DNA from: Larix kaempferi
Lineage: Eukaryota; Streptophyta; Pinopsida; Pinales; Pinaceae
Direction: 5' to 3'
NCBI GenBank assembly: GCA_027924585.1
Contig: BSBM01000140.1
Span: 6,836,001-6,900,000 of the forward strand
Length of the DNA stretch: 64,000 nt
A program made the translations under genes and the position numbers. Shown here piece after piece: positions 11,262-24,099 of this stretch (the stretch's first letter is position 1; each line of letters begins with the position of its first letter). The notes beneath the pieces were generated by a model, which saw only the letters and a program-made list of their open reading frames with translations, did not search any database and was not told the origin of the DNA.

Positions 11262-11882
11262 ATCAAGACTGTTGTGCTGGTGTTGCTTGTGGATATACTA
11301 TTCTTCAATGTTGTGTTTTTGGTGACTTTCCTGGTCATGGATAACCAAATGAGAATAGATGTGATAGGATTTATATGCATCTGCTTAACTTTAACCATGT
11401 ATGGTTCTCCATTAGCGGTCATGGTAAGCTTATCTCCAAGAAAAAAATTCCAAAAACCAGAATTGCTGAGACTTTGAGGCAAGCCTTGAATATTTTCTGA
11501 ATAGTTACACTAGTAGTAAGTCAAACAAAATTAGTGCAGCTTTGAATTTATTATTTTAACTTATAATTTTCCTGAATGTGGATGGTAACAGAGAAAACAG
11601 TCATAGCAACTAAGAGCGTGGAATTCATGCCCTTTTTCCTATCGTTCTTCCTAGTCATCAACAGAGGAATTTGGGAAGTTTGGGCAGTGCTTAATCAAGA
11701 CTTGTTTGTTGGGGTTAGTGACAAGTTTTGCCATTATTGTGGTTTGATTCAATTAGGATAGAATATCTATTGATATAATTAAGCACAGGATTTCTACGTA
11801 AATAATTACACTGATCATGATTTAATGAGGTTCATTTGTACTCGTGCAGATCCCAAATGGGTTCTACATTCAATCTATGTAG
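11262..11882 (+). pseudogene. SWEET sugar transporter, 3' exons only (truncated)
   Basis: Three exons with GT-AG borders. The first, 11262-11423 (54 codons), is preceded by ...TGCAG and followed by GTAAGC. The second, 11594-11713 (40 codons), is preceded by ...AG and followed by GTTAGT. The third starts at 11850 after GTGCAG. Phases match across both introns. TKSVEFMPFFLS and the exon-3 start IPNGF are SWEET/MtN3 hallmarks, and the first exon carries the MYGSPLAVM block. These encode the second triple-helix bundle of a plasma- or vacuolar-membrane sugar uniporter. The third exon meets a TAG at 11880 after ten codons, and no exons for the first half are found upstream, where the 2.8-kb LTR ends. 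Family call is firm; pseudogene status is inferred. Confidence 0.78.
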
Positions 11883-13054
11883 TTGCATGGGAAATTGTTG
11901 CCATGCACAAGCATAATCAAGATTGAAGTATCAACATTATGAAACCTAGACATTTAGCACTGTAAAGTATCGACATTATTGATAAAAATTTAACCCAGAG
12001 GACTAATGTGAAACACAAACTCAGATATATCAAAATAGCTTGAACTCAATGTAATCACATACATGCAGGCAATCAACAGTTGAAAAGGAGATACTGACAG
12101 TTGAATTATTTGGTCGGAGCTATTGCAAGTGATCCCATCCCATTGAGAACCGCAGGGATCAGAACCAATCCAATTTTGTGGCGTCGTGTTTCCCCAATTT
12201 GATTTCAGTGCATTGAGAATGGAAGCTTCAACAGAAAACTGAAATAATTATAAGACAATGTGGAGCTCTGATCAAGTTGTGTGATATTACAGACAAAGTT
12301 TTCAATTGTGCAGATGATAGAAATAGTGAAAACTGAATATAAGAGAGACTCCATGAATGGCTAACTCGAATGGGGTAGCGAGCTAACCGTCATTGACAGC
12401 TAAGTCCCCATGAATTCCATTCCTAAAGCAGATGTTCAGATCAACGGTTCATAGATCTTGCAATTATTCACACACCACCGCAGCTACAACATTTAAAAAA
12501 ACAATCTTCGAATCTTTCATGTGGCTGCGTTGGCGCCGTATTTTAAATTCACGATCAACTTTTTCAATGACGTACTCCATGTCCCATTGAATTCTTCATT
12601 AAACTCAAGGAAATTATAATAGAGTTTCGTTAATAGATCTGGTCATAAACACAAAGCGTAGTCGCATAGCACTGCCTTTATTTATATATTATTGCAATAT
12701 GTTAATCTTTATAATAAAATTATGTAAACAGTATTCGCTTATGTCTCCAATAGATTAACGTTGTATTTGACGTTTTCCCGCTGGTTTTCACACTGCTCTG
12801 GTGTTTTGTACTTTGGTTTGCTATCCTCCTTGCTACTCCTATCTCTGTCCACTACCATCTCTGGGCAGAGCGGGCAGAGCGAGACCCGCTCTTCTGTCCT
12901 TGGCGAGGTTTAGCAAACCCTCGATCTATGGGTGGCACAGTGATGTTATATGTTTGCAGAAACGGATTAACATGTGATATCAGTTCATCATGAATTCATT
13001 ACACTATTCACAAAATGCAGTTTATTCCCATAGAGCTCAAAATACTGCATCACC
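11883..13054. other. Intergenic, no gene seen
   Basis: Ordinary AT-rich host-like sequence. I see no ORF with recognisable motifs, no repeat array and no RNA gene. A short GC-richer patch with GAGCGGGCAGAGCGAGAC near 12868 precedes the PPR relic. Confidence 0.5.
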
Positions 13055-13584
13055 ATGAGAAAGGTAGTTCTCCGTTCTTCTCTCAACTCACAACTAGTGG
13101 ACATGCTTAACATAGAAGCTTCCAGTGGCATCTGTGACGAGGTGATTGCATTATGCGGGAAGGGGCAGCTGAAGAACGCCCTGGATTCTTTGTATCTTAC
13201 AAATCCCAGACACTGTCAGAATCGTATACTTAATCCTCTCTACTGCAAGAATGTCTCCACAAAAGGGCACTCTCAGAGGCTAAAAGAGGACATACCCACA
13301 TGAGTAAATATGGATTTAACCTAGACATTTTCTTGGGAAACAAGCTCATGGTTTTGTATGCCAAGTGTGGAATCCTCGTGGATGCCTGCCGAGTTTTGGA
13401 TGAGATGCATGTGTGAAATGTGGCCTCATGGACCGCCATGATTCAAGCTTATTCCAAGCATGGCCATGATGAGGAAGTCTTGGAGTTTTTTTTCCAAATG
13501 CAAAGGAATGGCACTCAATCAAATCAATTCACGTTAGCTATCAGTCTCCCTGTATGTGCCAACTTGGCGGTTCTAGAACAAGAC
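13055..13584 (+). pseudogene. PPR (PLS-class) protein, 5' fragment with lesions
   Basis: An ATG at 13055 opens a likely organelle-targeted N-terminus (MRKVVLRSSLNSQL), followed by IALCGKGQLKNALDSLYL, a phrase typical of land-plant PPR proteins and close to conifer ones. After a frameshift near 13215-13240 the reading resumes with HTHMSKYGFNLDIFLGNKL, MVLYAKCGILVDACRV, a TGA at 13414, then NVASWTAMIQAYSKHG and NQFTLAISLPVCANLAVLEQ. These are P, L and S repeats of an organelle RNA-editing or processing factor. Only about 175 codons of a protein usually more than 500 aa remain, and no E/DYW domain follows. It is dead. Confidence 0.82.
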
Positions 13585-16500
13585 ATTTTGTGATTCTCAA
13601 GTCTTTTCGAGTTTAGAGGGCACCATTTCACTCCAATCGGGACGGACTAGGAGTAAAGGAGGACTGCCTTTATGATACAATAATACAATTTCTAGGATTT
13701 ACTTTTTACAAATTCATTTTGTTATGGAAAAATATGTTTTTTAATAGTATACCCGGTGTGGTTTATGTATTTACTTTTGCCAACATTGTTTACTACTTTT
13801 AAATCCAAGCTGCTCATGTTGTTGCTTTTTGAAATAGAGTTTGCTTATAGCTCATACTTCAAAAACCTTATTACAAGGAAAATTCAAAAACCTTATTACA
13901 AGGAAAATCAAAAGATTAGATACCTAACATTTTATTATTATAATAATTTTAAAATTATTATAATATTTTTTATTAACAATTTTGTGCTTGTTGTAAATGT
14001 GTTTAGTTTCCCTACCAAGTTAGTAAAACATATTTTGGGAATACTCCTTTTATGCTCATGGGGTTTTTGTTCAAGTTGTTTGCATGGTGGTTTCTCAACC
14101 CAATCACTAATCTTTATGTGATAGATTATAGTTAAGTTTACTTAAATTTTATAAGTTTTTTTATATTTTTAAAAGTGTTTTTATTTTATAAGTTGTTTAT
14201 ATTATATGTGATTATATTGGTATATTGTTTACAACTTTTTGTTGTTATTGGAGGAATGGAAAGTGTTTATAATTGAAGCTTTCTATCCCAAATTATTATT
14301 ATAGCTTTATATCCCATAGTTTAAATAATTAGTTTTCAAGTAATCTTTGTCTCCAAGAACTTTGACTTTTTTTTATGTTATTATCATATGCTAGATTTGA
14401 ATGCGCATTTAATTTTCAAATTATTGTTGAACTTACTGTTTGCGCATTCATAATGCAAACTTGAGCTTTGATGGACTTATGCATACAGAGTAGCATGTGA
14501 AGGATGGATGCTTGCACAAGATTAGACTGCAAATGAATTTAACCAAATGTTTGTCTTGAATACAATGTTTGGCATTTGTTTGATTTGAGACAAATTAAGG
14601 GTGTATTGTTTCATTAATGAAGGGTCGAGATATTTCTTATATAAAGGGTTGATGAATGCACCCTTTAGGACCTGGATTTCTTAATATAATTTAACTTCTT
14701 GAACTCAAATCCCTAACTAAAGGAGAAATGCAATGCATATAAAAGGCATACTTGTTTTTTGCAGCCACACTTGTGGAATTAGGAACTAGAGCCACAGTTT
14801 CATGTTTTTAAATGTTGTTGACCATAAGTTGAGTCAGTAAAATTTTACATACACCAAGCTAACCAAAAGGCCATTAATTTATTTCTTCTTATGCCTATGT
14901 TGATCATGGAATCCAGTCTTAGGTAAGGGGAATCTCCTTCATTGATAAAGAATTTTGAATTTTGTAAAAGAATCAAGAAAGGGATTTGTTGTTTTGAAAT
15001 ATAAAACTTTGGACACTAATTCATTATTTCGTGTCCGTTTCCATTTTCTATCACTTCTACTTGAAATATGACACATGTGACATTTTAAATTATAGTTTAC
15101 TCAAAAGTTCGTATGCAAATTTGCTTACTTTGTTATTGCTACTTTGAAATTTGCATTTCCCATTGATTTCCGAGGTCAAGCAATGAGTTAAAACTAGCAT
15201 TGCCCTAGGATATGGAGTCATTACCAAGTACTTGAAGGAGAGGTATTTTCATGTTATAAATGCCACAAACCATGATGGAAATAGCATATTTAAGTCATCT
15301 AACATCACTACTATACGTGTTTGTAGTGGCATGCATCAATACTTAGATCAAGAAGCCTTTCAACTTGTTGGGTATGGATGCACTACTTGTATTTGAAACT
15401 TGCGAGATCTTCATGAAACTGTGAGATTTGCTATTGTAGAAAATGCTAATTTCCTTACGGCGTGAGGTGTTATTTCATTATGTTTTAAAAGGAAACCATA
15501 AGACATAACTTCATGTGATTTACAATGAGAAATAGGGATAGCCTTCCATTCTAATAAAATTGATTGTCTTTCTTGGTTTTCTCACTATTGATTTTTTTCT
15601 TTCAGATTTAGTTGTGTTAGTTGTGCTACTTAGCAAGAGGAATTTTAACATATATGTTTAGTCTTTGAGTTGGGAAAACTACCTTGATTCTCCTCCACTT
15701 ATAGTTGCATATGCTCTTGTTGGCAGTGTAAGTTGTCTGTTTTGGATGTTAAAGGCTCAAGATTTAGTACGAGAACTCGTATTTAGAGATATGTGTTGAG
15801 GTGAGTGGTTAATTGATTTTCTTTATTAGTATGGTGACTAAGTTTTCAATGCTGAGGAAGATCCCTCTACAACCTTACAGTCGTTTTCCTCTAGCACTGA
15901 TCGAATAGAAACCTGCTCATGCCAGGGAAAAAATCATACTTCCTACATCAAATACTTGTGAAAACAGAGGTCAAAGAAAATCAAGAAAACCGAAGAGTAA
16001 CTAGAAACAACTAAAGCGTGGAAATATGGTGCAATCTATAACAGAGCAAGGTTACAATCGGGAAGTGGCATTGGAAGCTCTAATGACACTAATTGTTTTG
16101 ATTCAACCCAAGTTCCTTATCTATCCTTAATTGCATTATCTACTAAAATTCTCACCAAGGATTGTGTGCTTTTAAATATGGTTGTACTTTATGCTCATAC
16201 TATTGGTTGAATTGATCCACATGTATTGTTGGTTTCTTTTGGTGACTTTTTTACAAATAGAATTTGGTATTTGAAGAACCACACTGCACCTTTTGTTGGA
16301 AACTTAAATGAGTTAACTATTTTTAATTCCCAAATCAATAGATTGTTGGTTGTGCCTTGCATGTTCCATGTGATGATCTTAGTGATAATGATTTTTTGAC
16401 ATTTTAAGAATATAGAAGGCCGAATGGAATCCTTTGTGAATATACTAATCATTTTTCATTTTCAATATTAGCTTTTACTATTTAATAGAATTTTTCCAAA

Positions 16501-16930
16501 ATATTTCAAATGTGGCTAATGCAATGGAGAGTAATGTAGTGAAAGGAGTGAAGAGAATCTTGGCAATGGTTTGATAACTTTGTTTCTGTGTTGATAGTTA
16601 TAGAGATATTTGCATAGGAGATTAATGAGTAGTTGCTAATATTTTTATTTTCTAAAGATTGATGAGAAATTTCACTTGTGGAAATTCATTGGCAAGATAC
16701 TATACAATATATTCCTAGCTTTATTTGAGTTGCTATGTCTTAATCAAAACATTGAAAAATTTACATTTCTTCAAAATGTAAGAGATGAAATATCAAATAT
16801 ATCCATTCTGTTGATTTGTATTATGTTTGGGAACTAATCGAGGTTCTCATTGGGTAGTGGAAAATATTTGGAGCATTCAAAATACATTCTTTTTATTTTC
16901 TTTCTTCTCTGATCTTTTGTTGACCTCCTT
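13585..16930. other. AT-rich intergenic DNA
   Basis: About 3.3 kb with no convincing gene. The 121-codon ORF near 13756-14121 is low-complexity and AT-driven. A stretch around 15180-15560 reads as a discontinuous protein-like sequence on the plus strand, but I could not assign it. No arrays or LTR ends were recognised. Confidence 0.45.
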
Positions 16931-17039
16931 CCAATTTTGTCATATTCTCAATACAAATTTTGTTGCATAGGAACATTGGAAATTACTTTATTCTTTTTGT
17001 CAACACTTTGAGTCAATTCTCACCTCTTTACAACAGCCT

Positions 17040-18330
17040 AAAGTGATGGGTAAATTATTTTTTCTTGATTATACATTAACAAATGGTTTGCTCTACACTT
17101 TAAATAAGCCTTCTATTCTAGTTGGTTCAGCATGACTCACACTCATTAGATAGACACACTCCACATCACATGGTGGTCACTTTGGCACATTGAAGACTTC
17201 ACGACATTTACAATATAGATACTTATATTGACCTTCTATGAGGAAGCTTGTGAAATATTTTCTTAGAAGATGTTCATTAGATAGTCAATCTAAACCTTCT
17301 AATAAAAATCTTAGATCATACCAGCCACTTCAAGTTCCCTCAAAGCCTTAGGAATCCATATCCATGGACTTTATTAGTGGATTACCAACTATTTTTACGA
17401 AGATTGATTGTATATTTGTTGTTTATATAAATTTCCTAAAATGCCTATATTTCTTCAGTGTGACAAAACTATGGGTGCTTCCAAAGTTGCAAGTCATTTA
17501 TCCTATGCGTACAGTGGGAAAACTTGTAGAATTTTCTAGGCTATGAGTGGAGGATATCTACATATTTTTATCAACATGGATGGTGAAATTGAGTTAGTTG
17601 ATTGTTCTTTGATTCGTGCTCTTTGTTCTATCACAAACAAAAGAAATAGTCGAACACTTATCTTTAGAACCCATGAGAATTTAACTAGGGAGTGGAGGAA
17701 AATAAATCAATGACCAAGCAACATGTAGGAGGAAGTGAAGGAAAATTATGGTAATAATTAAGGAAAAAGATCACCAAAATGAAGCTACGCATTTTGGTTA
17801 TTTTATTTATCATAAGTTATTATCCAAATCTTTAGTACAATTGGATTAAGATTTAACTTTTCCTTGAACGATGCTTTTGTAATACAAAGCAATCATACGC
17901 AGGAAGTGAAGGTTGTGTCTATGGAAAATGCTATGTTTATTTGGACTTCTCTATACCGTTACTATTATACATGGCACTCTCGAAATGGGAGTTATATATA
18001 AAAATAGTATTTTCCTTTATCAAAGAAAAATATGAGATGCCTCTTAAATCTTATGCTAGCATTTCCAACACAAAAATAAGATTCATTGCCTAATGTTATT
18101 AATGGGAAATAATACATTGTTTAGTGTCATGATGTTTTCTATTTTTCGTGTTGGATGCAAACAATTATAATTAAATTAGATGTGAAACAGTTTGTGAAAT
18201 TATTAATCCTCAAAATGCAATTCTTAATTTGGATGGAGATTTGATTCAGCAATCTTCAAAACCCAAAGTTGTAGTGATAAGTGGTGGTTGTATTTTACCT
18301 AAGACTATCTATTCAATAGGTAATCCCGCC
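17040..18330 (+). pseudogene. Eroded Ty3/gypsy integrase relic
   Basis: Fragments in gypsy integrase order: an LYTLNKPSILV linker, a HGGHFGTLKTSRHL zinc-finger segment near 17160-17215, SKPSNKNLRSYQPLQVPSKP, then MDFISGLPTIFTKIDCIFVV (17364 onward, first catalytic Asp), and FINMDGEIELVDCSLIRAL near 17565-17630, corresponding to the usual TDGQTEVVNRSL block with Glu. A possible chromodomain-side remnant (VFYFSCWMQ) lies near 18130. Stops and frameshifts are dense, and parts of the core are deleted. It is older than the other elements here. The 3' limit is uncertain. Confidence 0.72.
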
Positions 18331-20690
18331 ATGCATATAGGATCTAAGTAGTAACATTGGAATTATTGGCTTTGGTTAATTGAAGAATTTTTAATCAATA
18401 GCATTATAGATACATGTGAAACATGTTTCACCTATGGAAATGAAAAGGAAACTTGTGTTGTTTTAGTCTATTGCAACTAAGTTTTGTGGTAGTTTTGAAT
18501 GCTACTATTCCTCTCTTGCTTGTGTTTACTTTGAAATATGCAAAATTTAAGCATATACTTTACCTTTATGGCATGAGCAAGAGACAAAAATCAATATGTA
18601 AGAAACATGAAACATAGATTAGTTTAGTATCTTCTTGTAACATGTTGATATATTTGACACATGTATGTGTATGTATTTCACCCTATACCGAAATTGACAT
18701 CTATTCATATTTATTGTTGTTGAACCACTTGTTATCCTCCTTATGGTATAGATAGATATTGAAAAAAAGAGGTACTTGAGAGCTAGGATTGGAAGTATCT
18801 ACGGAGCTTGAGTATTTAATTTATTTATGAGATTTACTTTACTTGATTCTCTTAGTAAGTCAAAGATTCTTACTTTAGTTATGATTTTGTTTTCCGTATC
18901 GATAATGGTTGTAACCTATTGCTTAGAATATTCTTCATGCTCTTCCTCTGGGCGTTGGGCAATTGCTAGTCTACGTAGAATATAATTTTACGTGTATTAA
19001 ATAATAAAAAAATCCTAGTCAAAGTTGTTATATTAATTTGTCTTTCTAAATACTTAATACTATTCGAGAGCGACTTTTAGTTACTCAAGACTTCAAATTA
19101 ATTAAAATTTTATTAGAGTTTAATGTCTGTGTTTGTGGGAAGAATTTAGATTAAATAAATTTTTATTTTTATTTATTATTTTTTATAATAAAGAATATTG
19201 ATTTAATTCAATTTTTAAAGAACTTTAAAGTACATGTGTTTGGTTTTTATGAGGTTTTGATAGGCTAGTCCTATATGCCTTCCATATGGGTTAAGTTTGA
19301 AGAACTTTTATCTATATTGATTGATGATTTATTAGATATCATGAATTTATAAAATAATAATATATTTTTTTAAAATATTTTTTTAATTTAAAATATTTAA
19401 ATTTAATTTTTATTAATTATATAGGAAAAAAATATATATATTCTTTTTTTTATATAATTTTAAGTTAGAAAATTTTAATTTATAAAATATTAACTTTAAT
19501 ATTTTAATAGTAAAAAATATTATTTTTAATTAATATATTTAATTTTGTTTTATTAATTTAAAATATTTATTCTCATTCTCTTATAAGGAAGACTAATAAA
19601 AATAGTATCAAATCCTATCTTAAAATAATCTGCAAGTTATATTAAAAAGTAAAATAATTTGAAAAACAATGATGCTAGATCTATTTTTTTAATTTAATTT
19701 AATTTTTTTGTACATTATTTAAATAACATTAATTTATGATATATTTTAATGAATTTTATTTATGGATATGTTAAAAAAATTAAATTGTAAAAAAAATTAA
19801 TATCTTTAAAGTGATTAATAAATTTAAGTTGTTAATATAATTTGAAAATAATATTTATTTAAAAATGATTTGTTATTTATATTAATATATAAAAATTAAT
19901 AGGATTAAAATTTTTGAAACATATATATATAATTATTTGCAATATATTAACCATTCATTACATTATTAAAAATAGATATACACCTTTAATTAGAAATATA
20001 GAAAACAAGTGTTTAAAAAATTGTAAGTAATTCAACAATGATTTATAAAATAAAATAAAATGCTTTAATAAAAATAAACATTTTAAAGAATTTTTAATTT
20101 GACATGATTTAATTCGGCTAATCAAACTTAGTCATCCATACATAACCATGGTCAATAGATGTGACCATGTTAAAATAAGATCAACCATAATTATCCATTA
20201 TAAAACACATCTACGGATTATTAAAGTTAACCAAGGTTCATCCATAATAAAACATAGTTTTTTATTTTATTATTTGTTAACAAATATTAATATAACATTA
20301 ACATTATTAATGTAATAAGATTAACAATATTAATAAATTGCAAATAATAATATTGTAATTAATAACATTAACAATAACAATACAATTAATAAATGGATAA
20401 CATTAATATTAATATTAATATTAAGAAGCATTAATATTAATATTAAGAAACATTAATATCAATATTAACATTAGTATTAGAAATCATTAATATCAACCTA
20501 AACCATAACATAATTTTATAAATATATTATTCTTCATTTTCACAATTTTCATAATATTGAAACTTGATTTTTACATTATTGATCCCTAATTAACATTAAT
20601 ATTAATATTAATATTATTTTTAACAATAATGACATCAATAATATCATTAAGACCATTAATAATATGTCATAATGCAACCTAACCATGTTA
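18331..20690. other. Very AT-rich spacer with ATTAAT microsatellite
   Basis: No gene. From about 19100 the sequence is extremely A/T-rich. Positions about 20395-20625 contain interrupted (ATTAAT)n and (ATT)n tracts. It grades into the GTCAACC array at its right end. Confidence 0.6.
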
Positions 20691-23600
20691 ATGTTGCTCG
20701 CCCAAAATTAAACATAGTCAACTATGGATTGAAGTCAACCTTGCTTAAACTATGGATTAAAGTCAACCTTGCTTAAAGGTCAGCTATGGACTCAAATAAA
20801 CCATGATTCAAAGTCAATTAACCACTTCTAAAAATATGGTTGCGGATTGAATTCAACCATTGTTAAAAGTCAACCTTTGATTGAAGAACCATGGATTGAA
20901 ATCAACGTTGGATTGAAGTCAACCATGGATTGAAGTCAACTGTGGATTGAAGTTGACCATGGATTGAATTTGACCTAGGATTAAAGTCACCCTTGCTTAA
21001 AAGTCAACTATGTACTGAAGTCAACCTTTTGATTGAATTCCCCTATGGATTGAAGTCAACAGTGGATTGAATTCAACCTTAGATCAAAGTCAACTTTGGA
21101 TTGAAGTCAACCTTGCTTAAAAGTCAACAATGGATTGGATTCAACTATGGATTGAAGTCAAACTTGGATTGCAGTCAACCTTGGCTTGAATTTGACCTTC
21201 GATTGAAGTCAACTATGGATAAAATTCAACCTTCAATTAAAGTCGACATTGGATTGAAGTCAACCTTGATTAAATGTCAACTATGGATTGAATTCAACCA
21301 TGCTTGAAAGTTAACTATTGATTGAATTCAACCATGGTTCAAATTCAATCGACCACTTTTAAAAATGTGGTTGTGGATGGAATTCAACCACGGTTCAAAG
21401 TCAACCTTGAAACCATAGTTAACTTTTGATCAAGGTTAACTTTAATGCAAGGTTGACTTCAATGTAAGGTTAAGTTAAATACATTGTTAACATCAATCCA
21501 AGGTCGACTTCCATCCAAGTTTGGACTCAATCCATGGTCTACTTCAATCCAAGGTGACTTCAAGGTTAACTTCAATCCAAGGTAGACTTCAATCCACATT
21601 TTTAAATGTAGACTTCAATCCAAGGTTGACGATGGTTGACTATGATTGACTGCGGTTGACAATGGTTGGTTAATAATAATATTAATAATGATGATGATCA
21701 TCATCAATTGTGGTAAACCATGGTCAACCAATGTCAACAATAGTCAACCATGGTTAACCAAAGTCAACCATGCTTAACCAAAGTCAACAATGTTTAACCA
21801 ATGTCAATCTGCAAAGTTATCCATGGTCAACCATACTCAACCATGGTCAACTAAACTCAACCATATTCAACCATGGTCAACCCAAGTCAACCACGGTCAA
21901 CCATAGTTAACTATCCTTAACCAAAGTCAACCATATGGTTGACCATGGTTGACTATGGATGACCATGGTTCGTTAATAATAAGAATAATAATAACCAACT
22001 ACGATTGTTAAAAATAATAATATTATTATTATAAACCATGGTTGTCTATTAGTTATGGTTGACCATGGTCAACCATCGGTAACCATGGCCAACCAAAGTC
22101 AACCATAATTAACCATATGGTTGACCATCATTAACTATGGATTCCCATCGATAACCATGGTTGCTAAGTACTAATAATAATAATAATAATAATATATTAT
22201 TATTATTTTTATTATTCTTATTATTAACCGTGGTCGACTATGATTGACCATGGTCAACAAATCAATTACAACAAAACAAAGTCACCCTTAGCCAACCATG
22301 GGAAATCATAGTCAACCATAGTCAACCAAAGTCAATTATGGCCAACCAAAGTCAACCATAGTCGACCATGGTTAAGCATGGTCAACCACAGTCATCCATA
22401 TTCAAACTAATTCAACCATAGTTAAACAATGTAAACCTTAGTCAACCATAGCCAACCATCGTCAACTATATTCCACCATAGTTAACCATTGTCAACCAAC
22501 AGTAAATTATGGAAAAAATAGGTCAACCATAGTCAACAATGGTTGCCCAAAGTCAACCAAATTCAACCATGGTCAACCATGGGAAACCATAGTCGACCAT
22601 AGTGAATTAGTCAACCACAGTTAACCGTCGTTAACCATAGTCAATGAAAGTCAAGCATATTCAACCAAAGACAACCATAGTAAACAATGGTCAACCATAG
22701 TCAACCATGGCCAACTAAAGCTAACCATAGTCAACCATGGCCACCAAAGCTAACCATAGTTATCATGGTCAACCAAATTCAACCATAGTCAAGCATGGTT
22801 GACCATGGCCAACAAAAGTCAACCATTGCAGACAATAGCCAACCATGGTAGACCATAGTCAACCATGGTAAATGAAAGTCAACCATCATCTAAGTCAACC
22901 ATATGGTTGGCCATAGTTTCCTTTGGTTAACTGTGTTTGTCCATGGTTGGTTAATAATAATAAGAATAATAATAATGGTAAACCATAGTGAACAATAGTC
23001 AACCAAAGTCAACCATATTCAACTAAAGACAACCAGAGTCAACCATGGGAAACCATGGCCAACTAAAGCTAACCATAGTCAACCATAGCCAACCAAAGTT
23101 AACCATATCCAACCAAAGTTAACCATATTCAACCATAGACAAAATTTAAAAAAGGTCAACCAATAGTCAATTATGATAAAATGATAAAACAAAGTCACCC
23201 CTAGCTAACCATGTGCAATCGTAGTCAACAATAGTCAATTAGTTAGCCAAAGTCAACCATAGTTAAACAAATTCAACAATAGTCAACCATGGTCAACCAC
23301 AATTAATCAAAGTCAATTATGGCCAACCAAAGTCAATCGTAGTCGAACATGGCCAAGAATGGTCATCCATAATGAAACAAAGTCAACCATAGTTAAACAA
23401 CATACACCTTAGTCAACAAATGAAGGAAAGCATGTTCAACCTAAGTCAACCATGGTCAACCATAGTCAACCATATTGAACCATATTCCACCATAGTCAAC
23501 CATGGTTAACTGATAATAAATTATGGCCAAACTAGGTCAACCATAGTCAACAATGGTTTACCAAAGTTAAGCAAATTAAAAAATTCAAACATGGTCAACC

Positions 23601-23870
23601 ATGGACAACCATAATCGACCATAGTGCATTATTCAACCATAGTTAATCGTCGTTAACCATAGTCAACCATGGGCAACCATGTCCAACTAAAGCTAACCAT
23701 AGTCAATGATGGTCAAGCATGGCCAACCAAACTCAAACATGGTCAACCATGGTTAAGCATGGGAAACCAAAGTCAATCATGGTCAAATATAGACAACCAT
23801 ATGGTTGACTATGGTTGACTATGATTGACTTTGTTTAACCATGGTTGGTTAATAATAATAATAATGATCA
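20690..23870. repeat. GTCAACC short-period repeat array (3.2 kb)
   Basis: The left third (to about 21640) is built on a 17-bp unit, GGATTGAAGTCAACCAT and variants. The rest is built on a 10-bp unit, GTCAACCATA/G or GTCAACCAAA, repeated with substitutions. Orientation flips locally to GGTTGAC. Short AAT/ATT microsatellite stretches follow the flipped blocks near 21670, 21975, 22010, 22165-22225, 22950 and 23850. The 68-codon ORF inside is a product of the repeat. Every unit contains TTGAC on one strand, the core of the WRKY-bound W-box; whether any protein binds it is unknown. It is not a CRISPR array: there are no unique spacers of constant length. Confidence 0.88.
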
Positions 23871-23876
23871 ACTATG

Positions 23877-24099
23877 TGTTGAGGCCTCGGGGTGCAGGGT
23901 AATTGCGAGGTGCTGGAATGGGTCCAAGGCTCCCAATAGAGGGTGAAAACACAAATTGAAAGGCTTCGAAAGACCCTAAGCAAGGGCAGTTCTATCCCCA
24001 GCCCGTTTGGTATGGATATCTCCCACAAATATTCGGCTTCCGCTGGCACTCTATGAGTTGAAGTTTCGATCAAAGGATCGGTTCTCCAGTTAAGGAAAA
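23877..24099 (-). repeat. 3' LTR fragment of element F
   Basis: Matches 24972-25193 closely in the same orientation, and its outer end TGTTGAGG corresponds to ...CCTCAACA on the element strand. It stops at TAAGGAAAA, where gag sequence begins. Confidence 0.8.

Noticed and set aside
11180-11482. 100-codon minus-strand ORF
   Set aside because: It is the antisense shadow of the SWEET exon at 11262-11423.
13756-14121. 121-codon ORF
   Set aside because: Very AT-rich, hydrophobic by base composition, no motif, and an internal duplicated AAAACCTTATTACAAGG.
15180-15560. Possible host exon remnant (plus strand)
   Set aside because: A protein-like reading appears in pieces, but I could not identify a family or splice sites.
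20690-23870. CRISPR array or protein-coding repeat
   Set aside because: No constant-length unique spacers; the short unit itself is repeated. The 68-codon ORF reflects the 17-bp unit.
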